From assembly GCA_009761415.1 (NCBI GenBank), contig QUOL01000002.1, forward strand, positions 2,170,001-2,234,000: a DNA stretch of 64,000 bases, read 5' to 3'. Source of the stretch: Sarcomyxa edulis. Its lineage: Eukaryota > Basidiomycota > Agaricomycetes > Agaricales > Mycenaceae. The stretch's first letter is position 1; every line of letters starts with the position of its first letter. The notes under the pieces were generated by a model. The model made no database searches and had not been told where the DNA came from. It was given only the letters and a program-made list of their open reading frames with translations. The position numbers and the translations under genes are program-made. Of this stretch, positions 38,798-50,200 are shown piece by piece.

Positions 38798-41100
38798 ATG
38801 ACCACCCCTGGCAGCGCCGGACCTAGTACCTCCAACTTGAATCGCACGACCAGTGCGAACGATCGCAATGCAGTAACTGGAATTCCTTCATACCCACCAC
38901 TATCTACATTCACCCAGAACTCACCGCTGTGGTCCCGGACAGAACACTGGAGGAGACGAATAACTACAAACTCATATCGACGAACTTTTGATCGGGTGAA
39001 CGTACTCGGGAACGGCAGTCACGGTCATACTGGGTGCGTTTACACTTCTATTTCATCGAGCTTATTGGGATGGGATTCTGATCTGTAGGCTGTTTGACTT
39101 GGTGTAGATGCGTGAACGCGCTGAATTGGGCACGAGACGGTGAGCTTTTACTGAGCGGTGGCGATGATACTACGTTCGTACGGATCTGTTCACCTCCTCT
39201 GCAACATCAAGTCTCAAAGTATGCCCGTGTAGAGTGCGGGTATGGCGTATGGATCCAAGTGATACCACGCAAGCATACCCATTTGTTTGCAAATCTGTCA
39301 TCCACACGGGACATCGAGCGAACATATTCAATGCCACTATGTTACCATTTTCTTCGCGGATGTGCGTATGTGATTCTTGGTGGCATTGAGCTCTCTACTC
39401 ACTCGTGATCTATCGATACAGTGCCACTGTAGCAGGAGATAAAGAAGTGCGCGTGTTCGACGTTGGAGAAGCGGTCGGCGACGGCAACGAGACTAGCTAT
39501 ACTCGCGATGCTTGCATTCGTGTCTTGAGATGTCACAGAGATCGTGTCAAACGCATCATCACCGAGGAGAGTCCTGATCTCTTCCTGACTGTCAGCGAGG
39601 CAAGTGGTTGAAAAGCCCCTATCATTCCCTCGTTATCCTGATTTTCGATTTGCTTTGCTATTCAGGACGGACAAGTCCGGCAACACGATTTGAGGACAAC
39701 ACACTCATGCGTACCGAGATCAGAGGCATGTCCTGCGCCGCTGGTGAAAATCAATCATGAATTATCGACTCTGGCCCTTTCACCGTTGACTCCATATCAG
39801 TTTGTCGTGGCTGGCGATTCTCCATTCGTGCGTTGTATGCAATCTAGGATAATCATGCTCTCTGACCTGTTTGTTCGTTTCGACAGGGATATCTGTTCGA
39901 CCGCAGATATGCTGGGAGATTTCTCCACGAAGAATGGGGCGAAGTCCCTACGAGGAACAAAGATGACCTTGCTTATTGCGTACGACGATTTGGTCGACAG
40001 AAGCACGAACCTGGTCAGCGGAGGCGCTATGACCATATCACAGGAGCGCGAATGGCGTCAACGAATGGACATGAAGTAATTTGTATCTTTGCTTCGAGTG
40101 GGCTTTGCTGATCATCAAATGCCCAGGTGCTGTTGTGTAAGTACTTGTCTCAAGGGTCTGGGCTACACCTCTCACTGGCACTTCCCCCCCAGCCTACAGT
40201 GCCGATGCAGCCTATCTGTTCTCCACACGCGACGACTCAGAGAACAAGAATGCATCCTCTACGAAGACCTCTACGGGTCTACTTTCGTCGAACGCGAAAC
40301 GCAGAAAGCTGGAGTCCCCGACTCCACAAGAGATTCCAACAACAGAAGATAGACCCCAGCCATCCTCTGACATCGAAATGGTAGATGTCGAAGACGACGG
40401 CGGTAGCGCTGCTCCTTCGAAATGGGAAGACGTGTTATCATCTCCTCCCGCCGACGATGGAGATCCGGAAGACCGCGACGACAGCGATTCCGATTCCGAT
40501 TCTGACGAAATCGGCACTATCGAGGATAACAAAGACTTTTATCCCAATGTCCCTATCGTTCGTCCTCGCCGACGATATGTTGGGGCACGGAACGTGGATA
40601 CTGTGAAAGACGGCAAGTCTTGTGACCTTATGTTTTGTGGTATCTTACTCACTCATTGACTCGCGTCATCACAGTGAACTTCATCGCAGACGACAAGTTC
40701 GTTGTCTCTGGAGATGACGGCGGGTACTTTTTCGTATGGAACAAAGCCACTGGTGCACTTCATGGACTCTTCGAAGGCGATGGCTCTGTGGTCAATGTCA
40801 TCGAAGAGCATCCTCATTTCCCGCTTCTCGCTGTCTCTGGTATCGACACCACAGTCAAGGTGGGTGTTACGTGTCCTCGGTGGTTCAAGTTCGCTCATGT
40901 TCTCTGTCCAACAGCTCTTCGCACCTGTCAACGGCCCTAGTGCATTCTCGAGGATGCACAACGCTGAAAGTATTATGACAGCGAATGCTCGCCAAAGGAT
41001 TGATATCGGAAACATGCTCTTCACGCATTTGGTGAGAGCGGTGGTGCTGGACAGGGGAGATGGCAACGATGTTCCAGGACCACAATGTACTTATCAGTGA
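38798..41100 (+). CDS. DCAF6/DCAF8-like WD40 protein (putative CUL4-DDB1 adaptor)
   Basis: Starts MTTPGSAGPSTSNLNRTTSA at 38798. After a Ser/Thr-rich N-terminus come WD repeats in DCAF6 order: CVNALNWARDGELLLSGGDD, TGHRANIFNATMLPF, HRDRVKRIITEESPDLFLTV, EDGQVRQHDLR, LALSPLTPYQFVVAGDSPFG, LFDRR, then LLCYSADAAYLFS. A hydrophilic acidic insert of about 120 residues (SSPPADDGDPEDRDDSDSD) separates these from two last repeats (VNFIADDKFVVSGDDGGYFF, VVNVIEEHPHFPLLAVSGID). DCAF6, DCAF8 and WDTC1 share this split propeller and dock on DDB1 of CRL4 ubiquitin ligases, likely in the nucleus here. Substrates are unknown. DDB1 binding is inferred from family resemblance. Confidence 0.85.
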
Positions 41101-41789
41101 CCTATCTACGTATATTGTATAGTACTACCAGGTACTAGGATTAGTAGGATAATTTTCTGTGGCGGTTCACTGGGACCGGCAGGATACGTTGTGTCGGAAA
41201 CTGGCTGAGATTCAAGACGAGTCTGACGAGATCTTGACTTACTCCACCATCTCTTGTTCAACCAGCTGTTTTTTCGTCTTGTCATTTTGTTTCCCGATAA
41301 TTTTGGATGCGACAAGACAGAGCTAGAGACGAGCAGAGACGAACTGAGAGAGTGTAATGTGAAATCATCCATCGGACTTACACAACAACGTTTTGGCGCT
41401 GTATTCCCGGCTTCGAGGCTACCCATCACTGGCCCAACAGGTCGTTTCTTGCAACTCAACCGCTAGAGAACTTCTCCTTGGTGAGACTCGCCAACAATAT
41501 TACTGATATCATTTTGCTGTCTGTGAATGCCACCGTTCTGTAAGTTTTCATCTTGTGTCTTTTTTTCGCCATCCCAGCAGGAGTGCTGACTTTTGCTCTC
41601 CTCTTCTTGTGCTCTTTTTTCCGTATTGCTTTCCCAAAAAGTGCTCTACCAGTGGTAGAACGTTGAGTGTGTATTGAAGGAACTCTCGAGGACGCTGAAC
41701 GTTTGACCTTGTCCACAAACACAACACGTAACATCACTCACTCTTCAACCGCTTCCACATTCACCGTAACGTCTCCATTTCTCTCTTCA
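41101..41789. other. Intergenic, DCAF-like gene to CTK1
   Basis: 689 bp between same-direction genes. The right half is T- and C-rich (5' leader of the kinase gene). Open frames here are short and look like shadows. No repeat seen. Confidence 0.5.
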
Positions 41790-44700
41790 ATGCATTCTTC
41801 GCATAGCAGAACCAGGCGGCACCATCATGGCCTTCAAGATGAAGACTTGCTATTAGTTTCACGAGCAGATGATCCCCGTCCAGAATCCTACTCACGTCCT
41901 CACCCAAACTCTCACCCTACTGAAAGCTACAGAGCGCCTGCTACGTACAATCGTCCAGCTTACGATCTCGACAGGGAGCCATCTACTTCTCGGGGCTCTC
42001 GTGAAATGGATTCGTGGCGTCCTAGGGAGACGTCCCATTTGTCGAACGACCGGTATAATTATCCATCTACTCATTATGCCCCTCCGCAGGACGCATGGCC
42101 ACGACAAACTTCATCATATCCCGAGCCATCACATCAAGGATCTTGGAATACTCCACCACCAGAGCCTTATGATCGTAGACCTTCCAACTACGACAAATGG
42201 ATACCAGATGACAGCCCACCTCGTCCTCTTCCAGAAGAACGAGGAGGTTGGAATGGAAATGGCAATGGCAATACATATGACACTAGACCTGTTGATGATT
42301 ATCAAGCTGTAGCGCCTCGCGATGTACCTTCTGGCGGATGGAGTACGGACTATCGTCGCGAGAGTAAAGGTGACCATCAGTTTCAAAGGGATTCTGGCTG
42401 GGGAACACGTCGGGTGGCTTCAGAGTCTCAAGGCTGGTACCCCGAAAAAAGATCGCAACCCACTGACAATCGTGCTTGGGAGCCTGCACCCTCCTGGCAG
42501 CCATCTAATCGCGCAGATGACCAACGACAACGTACTCAGACCGTGCAACGTAACACCAACAGCAACAGCAACACGTCGAGCCGTAACTCAAACGGTGGAA
42601 AGAAGCGCACTCAAGCCAAGCAACAAAAGCGCGACTGGCGAAGCGACGACGGGAGCCTCAACAAGTGCGTAATCATATCTATATCATTCTGTCCATCCCT
42701 TACTGTCTTTCCGTAGCTGGCCTAAAAGGGATCCTCATGGTTCTCCCGAAAAGTTTACCAAGACGCCATCGAAACGCAGATATCCTCGGTCGTCTTCGAG
42801 GTCGCGATCACGATCTCCTGCCGAATCCTATTATTCTCGCCGATCTTCTCGAGGGCGTTCAAATTCTCTTTCTCCTTCCCCTGCTGTAAAACGTCGGCGG
42901 CGAGAATCTAGTCCAGTAGCTCCTCGTGGTCGATCTCCTGTTGACAGAGATGATCGCACAGGTTGGACTCGTCATGAGAGGAGATATTCCAAGTCTCCAG
43001 GTTCTCATCGGAGTTTCGATAGCCGTGGTCCTCGCAGAAATAGCATATCTTCTGCTTCTAGTACAAGCAGAAGTAGGAGTTCTAGCAGGAGCCCTGACCG
43101 TCCCCGAGCCCTTCATAGACTCCCTGCTGCCACCTCCATCAAAGACATTGCCATCTCCGCAACGCCACGAAATCAAAATGGTAGAAATGGCAAGCGCAAC
43201 AATGTAAGCAGATTTTTTGATGCCACATCGTGGATATCGTTGACAGTCCTTATCCAGCGGGTCACCAATAATCGCAAAACCCAGCCTCTTGCTCAGACTG
43301 CGAGTATGGCCGCGATGCCTCCACCATCACAAATTCCGCTCAACCATAACTCCCGCCCACTGTTCGATCCACCAGACGATGGCAAATCGCCTCACGTCGA
43401 ACTTCGGGAAGAAGAAATTGTGCCGTCCAAATCCGCCCGTCTTAGTCCTGTGAAGAATGCGGGCTTCAAGCCTATCGCTCAAGCCAGTTCGTCCCTGAAG
43501 AAATTTTTCCAGATGGATGACGATGACATCGACCCTCCGGAGTTGATATCGACTCCCTTCATATCTCGTTCACAAGAATCGTCCCGCGAAATGCAGGCTT
43601 CTGCGCTAGAAGCCTCCAGCGCCGTCAAACCTCAAGAAGACGAACCACCTCGTCATGTATCTCCACCTCCCCATCGGCCCAGACATACCCATCCAGCTCG
43701 AACCGATGACGCCCCCAGCTGGCGTAATGACAACCATGACCCTCACGATTCCCGCAGCGTGCCGAAATCTCCTTTAAACCCACCTCGTTCAGGTCGCTTA
43801 TCTGTGGATGATGTCGAACGGCCACCGTCAAGTACCAACGGCAGTGTTGATCACCGTAGCAGGGTCTCCACGCCCGTTGCTCTTCCTCCTATTGATAACG
43901 AACGGCATGACATGGAACGGCTACCTATGAGCGAGTCGCGCGGTGAACTGTATGTCATTGTCAGCCAGGTGGGAGAAGGCACATTTGGCAAAGTCTACAA
44001 GGCTCGCAACACAGTCACGAAAGTTCATGTGGCGTTGAAGAGGATCCGTATGGAGTCGGAGCGAGATGGTTTCCCTGTCACCGCCATGCGAGAAATTAAG
44101 CTACTTCAATCATTGCGACATGAAAATGTCGTACGGCTATACGAGATGATGGTTTCGAACGGTCAGCAACTTTGATACTCGCTGATGAATATAATCTGAC
44201 CTCTCGGTGCAGGGGCTGTCTACATGGTCTTTGAGTACATGGACCATGATCTAACGGGAGTTTTGTCACAGTCACAGTTCACTTTCACAGAAGCTCATCT
44301 CAAATCTCTGTGTCACCAAATGCTCGATGGTTTGGCTTACCTTCATCGCAAGGGTGTCATACACCGAGACATCAAGGGATCTAATATCTTGGTGAACAAT
44401 CGTGGCGAATTGAAACTTGCGGATTTCGGACTCGCTAGGTTCTATCAAAAGCGAAGGCGCACTGACTACACGAATCGTGTCATCACTCTATGGTACCGCC
44501 CACCAGAGCTTCTATTCGGAGCAACTGTCTATGGCCCTGAGGTGGATATGTGGAGTGCAGGGTAAATTCACCATCGTGTTATTCCATGGCTTTGTTGACA
44601 TATCTTTCTTAGATGCATAATGCTGGAGCTCTTTACGAAGAGACCGGTATTTCAGGGCAACGACGAGATTCACCAGCTCGACGTAGTGTACAAGATCATC

Positions 44701-45144
44701 GGCACGCCTACTCTGGAGCGTTGGGCTGGTGTCATGGACTTGCCTTGGTATGAGCTCGTGAAGCCCAAGGAGACCATACCCAATCAGTTCCGGGAACTGT
44801 TCCGCAAGTGAGTTCTCTGATCTCTGTAATCATCAGTTGAGGCTTATCTCGTCGACACAAGGTGGATGAGTCCTGCCGCTCTCGACCTGGCCGAGATGTT
44901 ACTTGCGTATGATCCATCACAACGTATCACTGCTGTCCAAGCTATGGAAGCCCCTTACTTCACGAAGGAAGGACCTGCTGCTGCTCGACCAGTTGGGTAT
45001 GTACAATGCACTATCGTGATTGTTGTAGTGTTATTGACGGCCATGTCATGCAGACTGGCAACGCTGGAAGGCGAATGGCACGAGCTGGAAACGAAACGAG
45101 AACGTGCCAAAAAACGGCGAAAACCAGACAGTGCAACTCAGTGA
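41790..45144 (+). CDS. CTK1: CTD kinase catalytic subunit, CTK1/CDK12 type
   Basis: The likely start is [13 protein letters not shown] at 41790; an earlier in-frame non-ATG extension is not needed. The N-terminal half is disordered, with an Arg/Tyr/Pro-rich part and an RS-like stretch ([18 protein letters not shown]). The kinase domain has [24 protein letters not shown], the cyclin-binding helix [30 protein letters not shown], and the T-loop [19 protein letters not shown]. It ends with a basic tail at 45144. The PVTAMRE helix and RS-rich leader fit the CDK12/13-CTK1 group rather than CDK9. The kinase phosphorylates Ser2 of the RNA polymerase II C-terminal domain with a cyclin K-like partner during elongation. 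Confidence 0.9.
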
Positions 45145-45325
45145 ATAGCGTGTTTGTAAATTTATAGATATCAATGATGTCGTCTCGCTACCGGACTATT
45201 TCTCATATAATCGCAAATGGAAAATGCAATTGACATTAGGCCGTTATTGGTCTCACTAGACCCTTCTCTGTCAGGTGCTGTACAATGGATTCAACCTGAA
45301 AATGTTCGCAAAGGTCAGTTCTCGT

Positions 45326-46820
45326 CTATGCATATGGTAGGGAATGGAGACGACGAACGTTAGCTGCTGTCAACCGTATCTGCATATCCCAGCGTTTCGT
45401 AAACGGAGCCCCTGTATCTTCTGCGTCTTCGACATCTCCCAGACCTCCTGCCTTACCTTGCGCCTCGTCTTCTTGTCCCCCTTCGAACCATATAAGTTTG
45501 TCGACTTGATCTATTGAACCACGCAGACGACCTTGTTCGATCATTTTACGAGCCATGGTTTCTGCAGCGCCAGGTGTCAAGTCCAGGAGAGCGCCAAGTC
45601 CTCGGAACGTGATGTTGTTGTATATCTTGGAACTTGCCAGGAGATTATGTTCCATAACAGCTCTGTCAAGGACTGTGGAAGGTCCCGTCCGGGTGCTTGC
45701 AGCAGGCTCGTTGATACCACCAGCCGCGTCGTCGTCTCCATGTCCCGCAGATGCCAGGCGATCGTTGGAAGAAATGGCTATCTTTGCGAGTTGATGTGGT
45801 TTGAGTGTTACTTCGAAATCTTTGACCTCGGCAGAGCGGAGGATATGGTCGAGGAACATTTTAGAAAGAATATTGTAGGTTGGAAGGTCTAGAGTTCTCT
45901 CGTCACGGTATAAGGAAGCTAGGACACGAGATCGATTAGGTCCTGCGGGTGCGAGAACTGCGCATGTTACTGCTGCCAGACTGAATAGAGTGTGAACGAG
46001 TGTATCCAAGGTAAACATCGAGAAAGACTTGCTTACAGCATGTGTCTACGCTCTTCTTCATCGATTTCACCTACCCAGCTTAGTTCATGATATCGACTTG
46101 CAGCCTCTAAGAATTTCCGGCTGTAGTCACTGATCCTGGCTTGACATAGTTTGAATTGCAGGACCGTCTCTCTATCACTGGCCGAATGCGCTAGGAGAGC
46201 GGCGCGATTATAGAAGGTCTCTGCCTGCACAGAATCTTCATCTTCCAAAAGTAGTCGGACGATGCGTACATAGACACGGAGTTTCTCTGAATCTGGGATG
46301 GCACTTGATGTATTACATTGTTAAATCTGATACAATATGGCAATGCGCCACAGGCTCACCGTTGGCCAGAGTCAAGAGATATGCCCATGAGAACACGAGC
46401 GGCGTCGCTCCAGTCTTCTTCTTGTTCGAGTAGGTCAGCGAGTTGGAAGCGTAGTGAATTTACCTGGAAACAGACTCTCAACACCTATCCTGATAATGCA
46501 GTACAAATTCAGCTTACTTGCTCCTCATAACTGACTATACGAGGTTGAATGGTAGTAAGAGTGTCCTGTACGATGCGCTTTCGCACATCTATATCCTTGA
46601 CGGCGCCTTCACCAATAACTTTCACCAGCTCGGACAGAACTTGTCTTCCAATGACCAGGCCAACATTGTCCTGGTTGACCACTGTGTCGACTAGAGTGTG
46701 TAAATCTGCCGCGATTGTCGATGGATCTGGCTGCGAGAAGATTTCTTGGAACAAAGCAACGTATGCAGGGCCTTTATCCTTCTGGTTAAGACCTTCAATC
46801 TGAGCAAGTCTGTTTTCCAT
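45326..46820 (-). CDS. CSN4: COP9 signalosome subunit 4
   Basis: Minus strand, starting MENRLAQIEGLNQKDKG at 46820. Helical-repeat part: YVALFQEIFSQPDPS, FQLADLLEQEEDWSDAARVL and VYVRIVRLLLEDEDSVQAET. The PCI/winged-helix end includes RVLASLYRDERTLDLPTYNI, FLDHILRSAEVKDFE, VMEHNLLASSKIYNNITFRG, GAAETMARKMIEQGRLRGSI. The last residues are ANVRRLHSLPYA at 45326. Ser/Gly-rich and acidic inserts lie within the PCI region. CSN4 is a PCI subunit of the COP9 signalosome, which removes NEDD8 from cullins and so controls cullin-RING ligases, in fungi also affecting development. Convergent with CTK1 over 181 bp. Confidence 0.93.
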
Positions 46821-47281
46821 GTCGAGACGCGAAGGCCACTGGTGTAGTTTTGGAAAGAGCGAGTTGTCGGCAATCGCCGCGCGTCAAGTAGCGTGGGAAT
46901 GCTGCGACGGAATCAGACGCGGACAGACCACGTGCTCAATCTCCTCCGGTTGCCATGTCCGCCGAGCATAATTTGTTTCCGAAAATTCTGACCACTGTCA
47001 GATTCTCTCCACGTCTCTTGTCACCAGCTTTCGTTCCACCAGCTTGCTGGACTCACCTTTCTTTCTTTTTCTGCTTTCAGAGCTCTCATTTTGAGGTCAA
47101 GACTCTCGGTAGACGCGCTCAACGACGACCCATCAGTCTGATCCAATCAATTCAATTGGGTCCTCTGAAACTTACCATTTAAAGTTCCTTCATATTATTG
47201 CTAGATCTTTACGAATACGACCGTGCCTCGTTTTCTTTCTCCTAGACGGTCTTTTTCTCTTTCTCTTGCTTACCTGGTGTA
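46821..47281. promoter_or_regulatory. Divergent promoter, CSN4 / YP-repeat gene
   Basis: 461 bp between divergent starts. Contains a pyrimidine-rich leader (tttctttctcc, tctttttctctttctcttgc) directly before the ATG at 47282. No other signal recognised. Confidence 0.5.
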
Positions 47282-50200
47282 ATGTCTCGTCTCACAACAA
47301 ATCCCTTCCATAGACCCTCCCCTTTCGAATTTCCCCGAGCTGTACAATCCGCCTCTCAAGCCGCTGCACAACCCATTAGTCCCCCGGAAACGAACGACGA
47401 CTTCGTTGGGCCAGCGCACTCGCACTTAGCAAGTTCGATGAGTGCACCCATGCCCGCGTTGTCGGTATCGCCTGCCGTGCACGGAGGGGAGTTGGATAGG
47501 GACTATCAGTTCTCTGCCGCAGACTCTGCTAGTGGGCGCTTTCGTACTCGGGTGTCAACTCTGGCGTATCACAGTACGGGCATTCTCGAGTCCCGCGAAA
47601 GGACAGTCCAGAGAAACTCCAAGTCATTTATCATCGTGCTCCCTCCCTCTACATTCTTACAGGACCACGGTCAGCTTGGTCATACGTTGTCATCAGGACC
47701 TCGTCACAGATTGTCGCAGGGAATATTGATGCCTCTGTTCCCAACCGTATGGTGAATTGTCACATAGAATCAGATCATCCACTAATCAATTGCCTGTCAG
47801 ATGTATGGACAGCTATCAGCAATTGCTCGAGAATTCAATTTCCCTAGCACAGCAGGGTTGTGTCTCTACCTTCATTTCACGGATAATGAAGTTACGGTCA
47901 CACCTCGTATCTCGGATGATGCATGGCCGTTCATGTGGGCCCACGCTTTCGAGTCTCATTTACCTCCCAGTCGTCAGATTCCGATTAGTGGCACAGTAGA
48001 GTTTGACATAGATCTTCATCAGGCACGGTGGTATGCTTCCTGGGTCTCCTCTTCTCGCAGGGATAGTCCAACCTCTATGTCCCCTTCCCGCGCTCCGACC
48101 GTTTCACATTTCCGTGGTGAAAGCCGCACTACATTCGTAGACGATAATCTCGGTGAGGAACAACCGGACACTCGTCCGACCTCACGCGCCTCCAGGATCG
48201 TGGTACCCACTAGTAGGCATCTTCCCAGGAAGTTGTCATTGGTAGACCGGTTTGAATCCACGTCGGTCCGGTCAGGCTCCAGACCTGCATCTCGTGCAAC
48301 AGTGTTGTCTCCTCCAGAGCAAGCCAGTGGTTCAAATACTCTTTCTCCTATCGTACAAGAAGAGGAGCCCAAAACAGCGAAAATTGACTTGGAGAGACGC
48401 GTCAATTCATGGCGGGCTAGCGCGTCTTTGACACCTACTCCCCTCGCCACAAAAGGTCAGACTAGTCTCGAACCTGCTAATCTGCCAAACGAGATGGATA
48501 TAAACGAGTCTCTCATTCCTATTGAGGACGAACTGAATCTGGACGATTTCACTTGGTCGATATCTTCGGCCGGGCCTGGCGACGATGAGTTGGAATCTCT
48601 CCTTTCGTGGGACCGGTTACCTTCAGTTCATATTTTGGACCGGATGCGAGGCTCCGTCTGTCTCACCCCTTCTGATTGCACTTCATTTGGCCCGTTCGAC
48701 TATGAAATGACATCTCCAGTGTCGAGTTTATATCGCCTTCCTTCCCCAGATCTTGGTTATCGTATGTTGGAAGACGCTCCTCCTACCCCTTCCACTGCCA
48801 CGAGTTGGGGAGCACCCCTATACTATCCCGAATCTCCCATGAGTGATTTCCGAGCTTTGTCAGTCGATATCGGAGAACGACACGTCTTCAGCAGACCAGT
48901 CACCCCAACGACTGCGACCAGTTGGGGTGCACCGTCTTGGCCCTCGTCTCCAGTCTCGAGTGATTACAGACCTCGGTCCGTTCATCTTGGTGACCGCGGA
49001 GAGTTTAGTCGACCGGCTACACCTTCCACCGCCACCTCCTGGGGTGCACCGTTGTCGTACCCTCCCAGTCCCTCTACTCCTTATTATGTACACACTCCTG
49101 ATGCCGGACAGCGTAGCTTCGACCCAGCCATAACTCGAAACTTCTTCCGCTCTGAGCCACTCCAACACCCTGTACTACTTCTATCGCAACCACCCAAAGA
49201 ACCACGGGCATGGAATCACGTCTGGCCTTATTTCCACGGGGATCACGTACCAGAGGAGCACAGACGTCCTATGTCCGTGCATCTTCCCTCCAGTTACGGT
49301 ATATTCAATCTATGTGCGCTGGACTTTTTCTACTTCCGAAAGAGCTTTGACTTATTGCCTACCACACAGACCCAGCGGCCTACCCTGAGTTCGACTTGTA
49401 TCCTGCTAACCCCTTTGTCAGCGAAGTCAGCGGCTTTGTTGGCTACCCTCATTTTAACTTATATCCCGATCTGCACACGGCTCCCCTAGCGCCCACAAGG
49501 AGAACAGAAAACCCGAAGGCGTCCTCTGTCCAGACTCCGAGTCCAGCTGCCGGACAGCGCAGCTTAGATGCACCCATAACTCGAAAAGCCCCTCGCCCTC
49601 AACCTCCTCATCAGCATGTTCGACAAGCCTCGCGACCCCAAGAACCACGGGCTTGGCATCACGTTTGGCCTTATTTCCAGGGCGAAGAGAAGGAATCTGC
49701 TGGGTATCCTCATTTCAACTTATATCCTGATTTACACACTACTCCATCGGCTCCCAAAACCAGAAGGACATCGGAAAGCTCGAAGACTCCGATTTCCATC
49801 CGGCTTCCAACGGTTTACCCTAATTTCGATTTGTGTAAGAGTCTTTCATCTTCTATGGTACAGGCCTAAACTCATCAATATTCGACAGACCCATCTACCT
49901 ATCCCGGAAATTTAGACAGCATTTATCCTACCATAGTTGTCAACCACGAAATTGAGAAAACAACATCACAGTATCCGGATTTCAACCTCTGTAAGATTAC
50001 ATTTTTTTTCTTAATGTCTCCCAGATACGATGACTATATCCAACGCAGATCCTAGCGTTATTCCTATTATCTTGCGGAGCTCTTCAGTTCCAAACCAAAC
50101 TCGCAACGTCTCCTCTCCAACGAGTAATAACGTAGGGACCCGGGCGGTGCTATCGGTCCACCTGAGTGATGTATATCCAGTATTCAACCTGTGTAAGTGG

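Noticed and set aside
41456..41737. Basic Lys/Arg-rich open frame on the minus strand, ribosomal-protein-like in composition
   Set aside because: No family motif, no good ATG context, and it overlaps the pyrimidine-rich 5' leader of the CTK1 gene, whose complement is naturally purine- and Lys-rich.
49991..50024. A 34-nt intron ending at ccag in the YP-repeat gene
   Set aside because: Too short; the next acceptor at 50048 gives a 58-nt intron and restores the expected Y-P-S-V motif, as at the other 13 positions.
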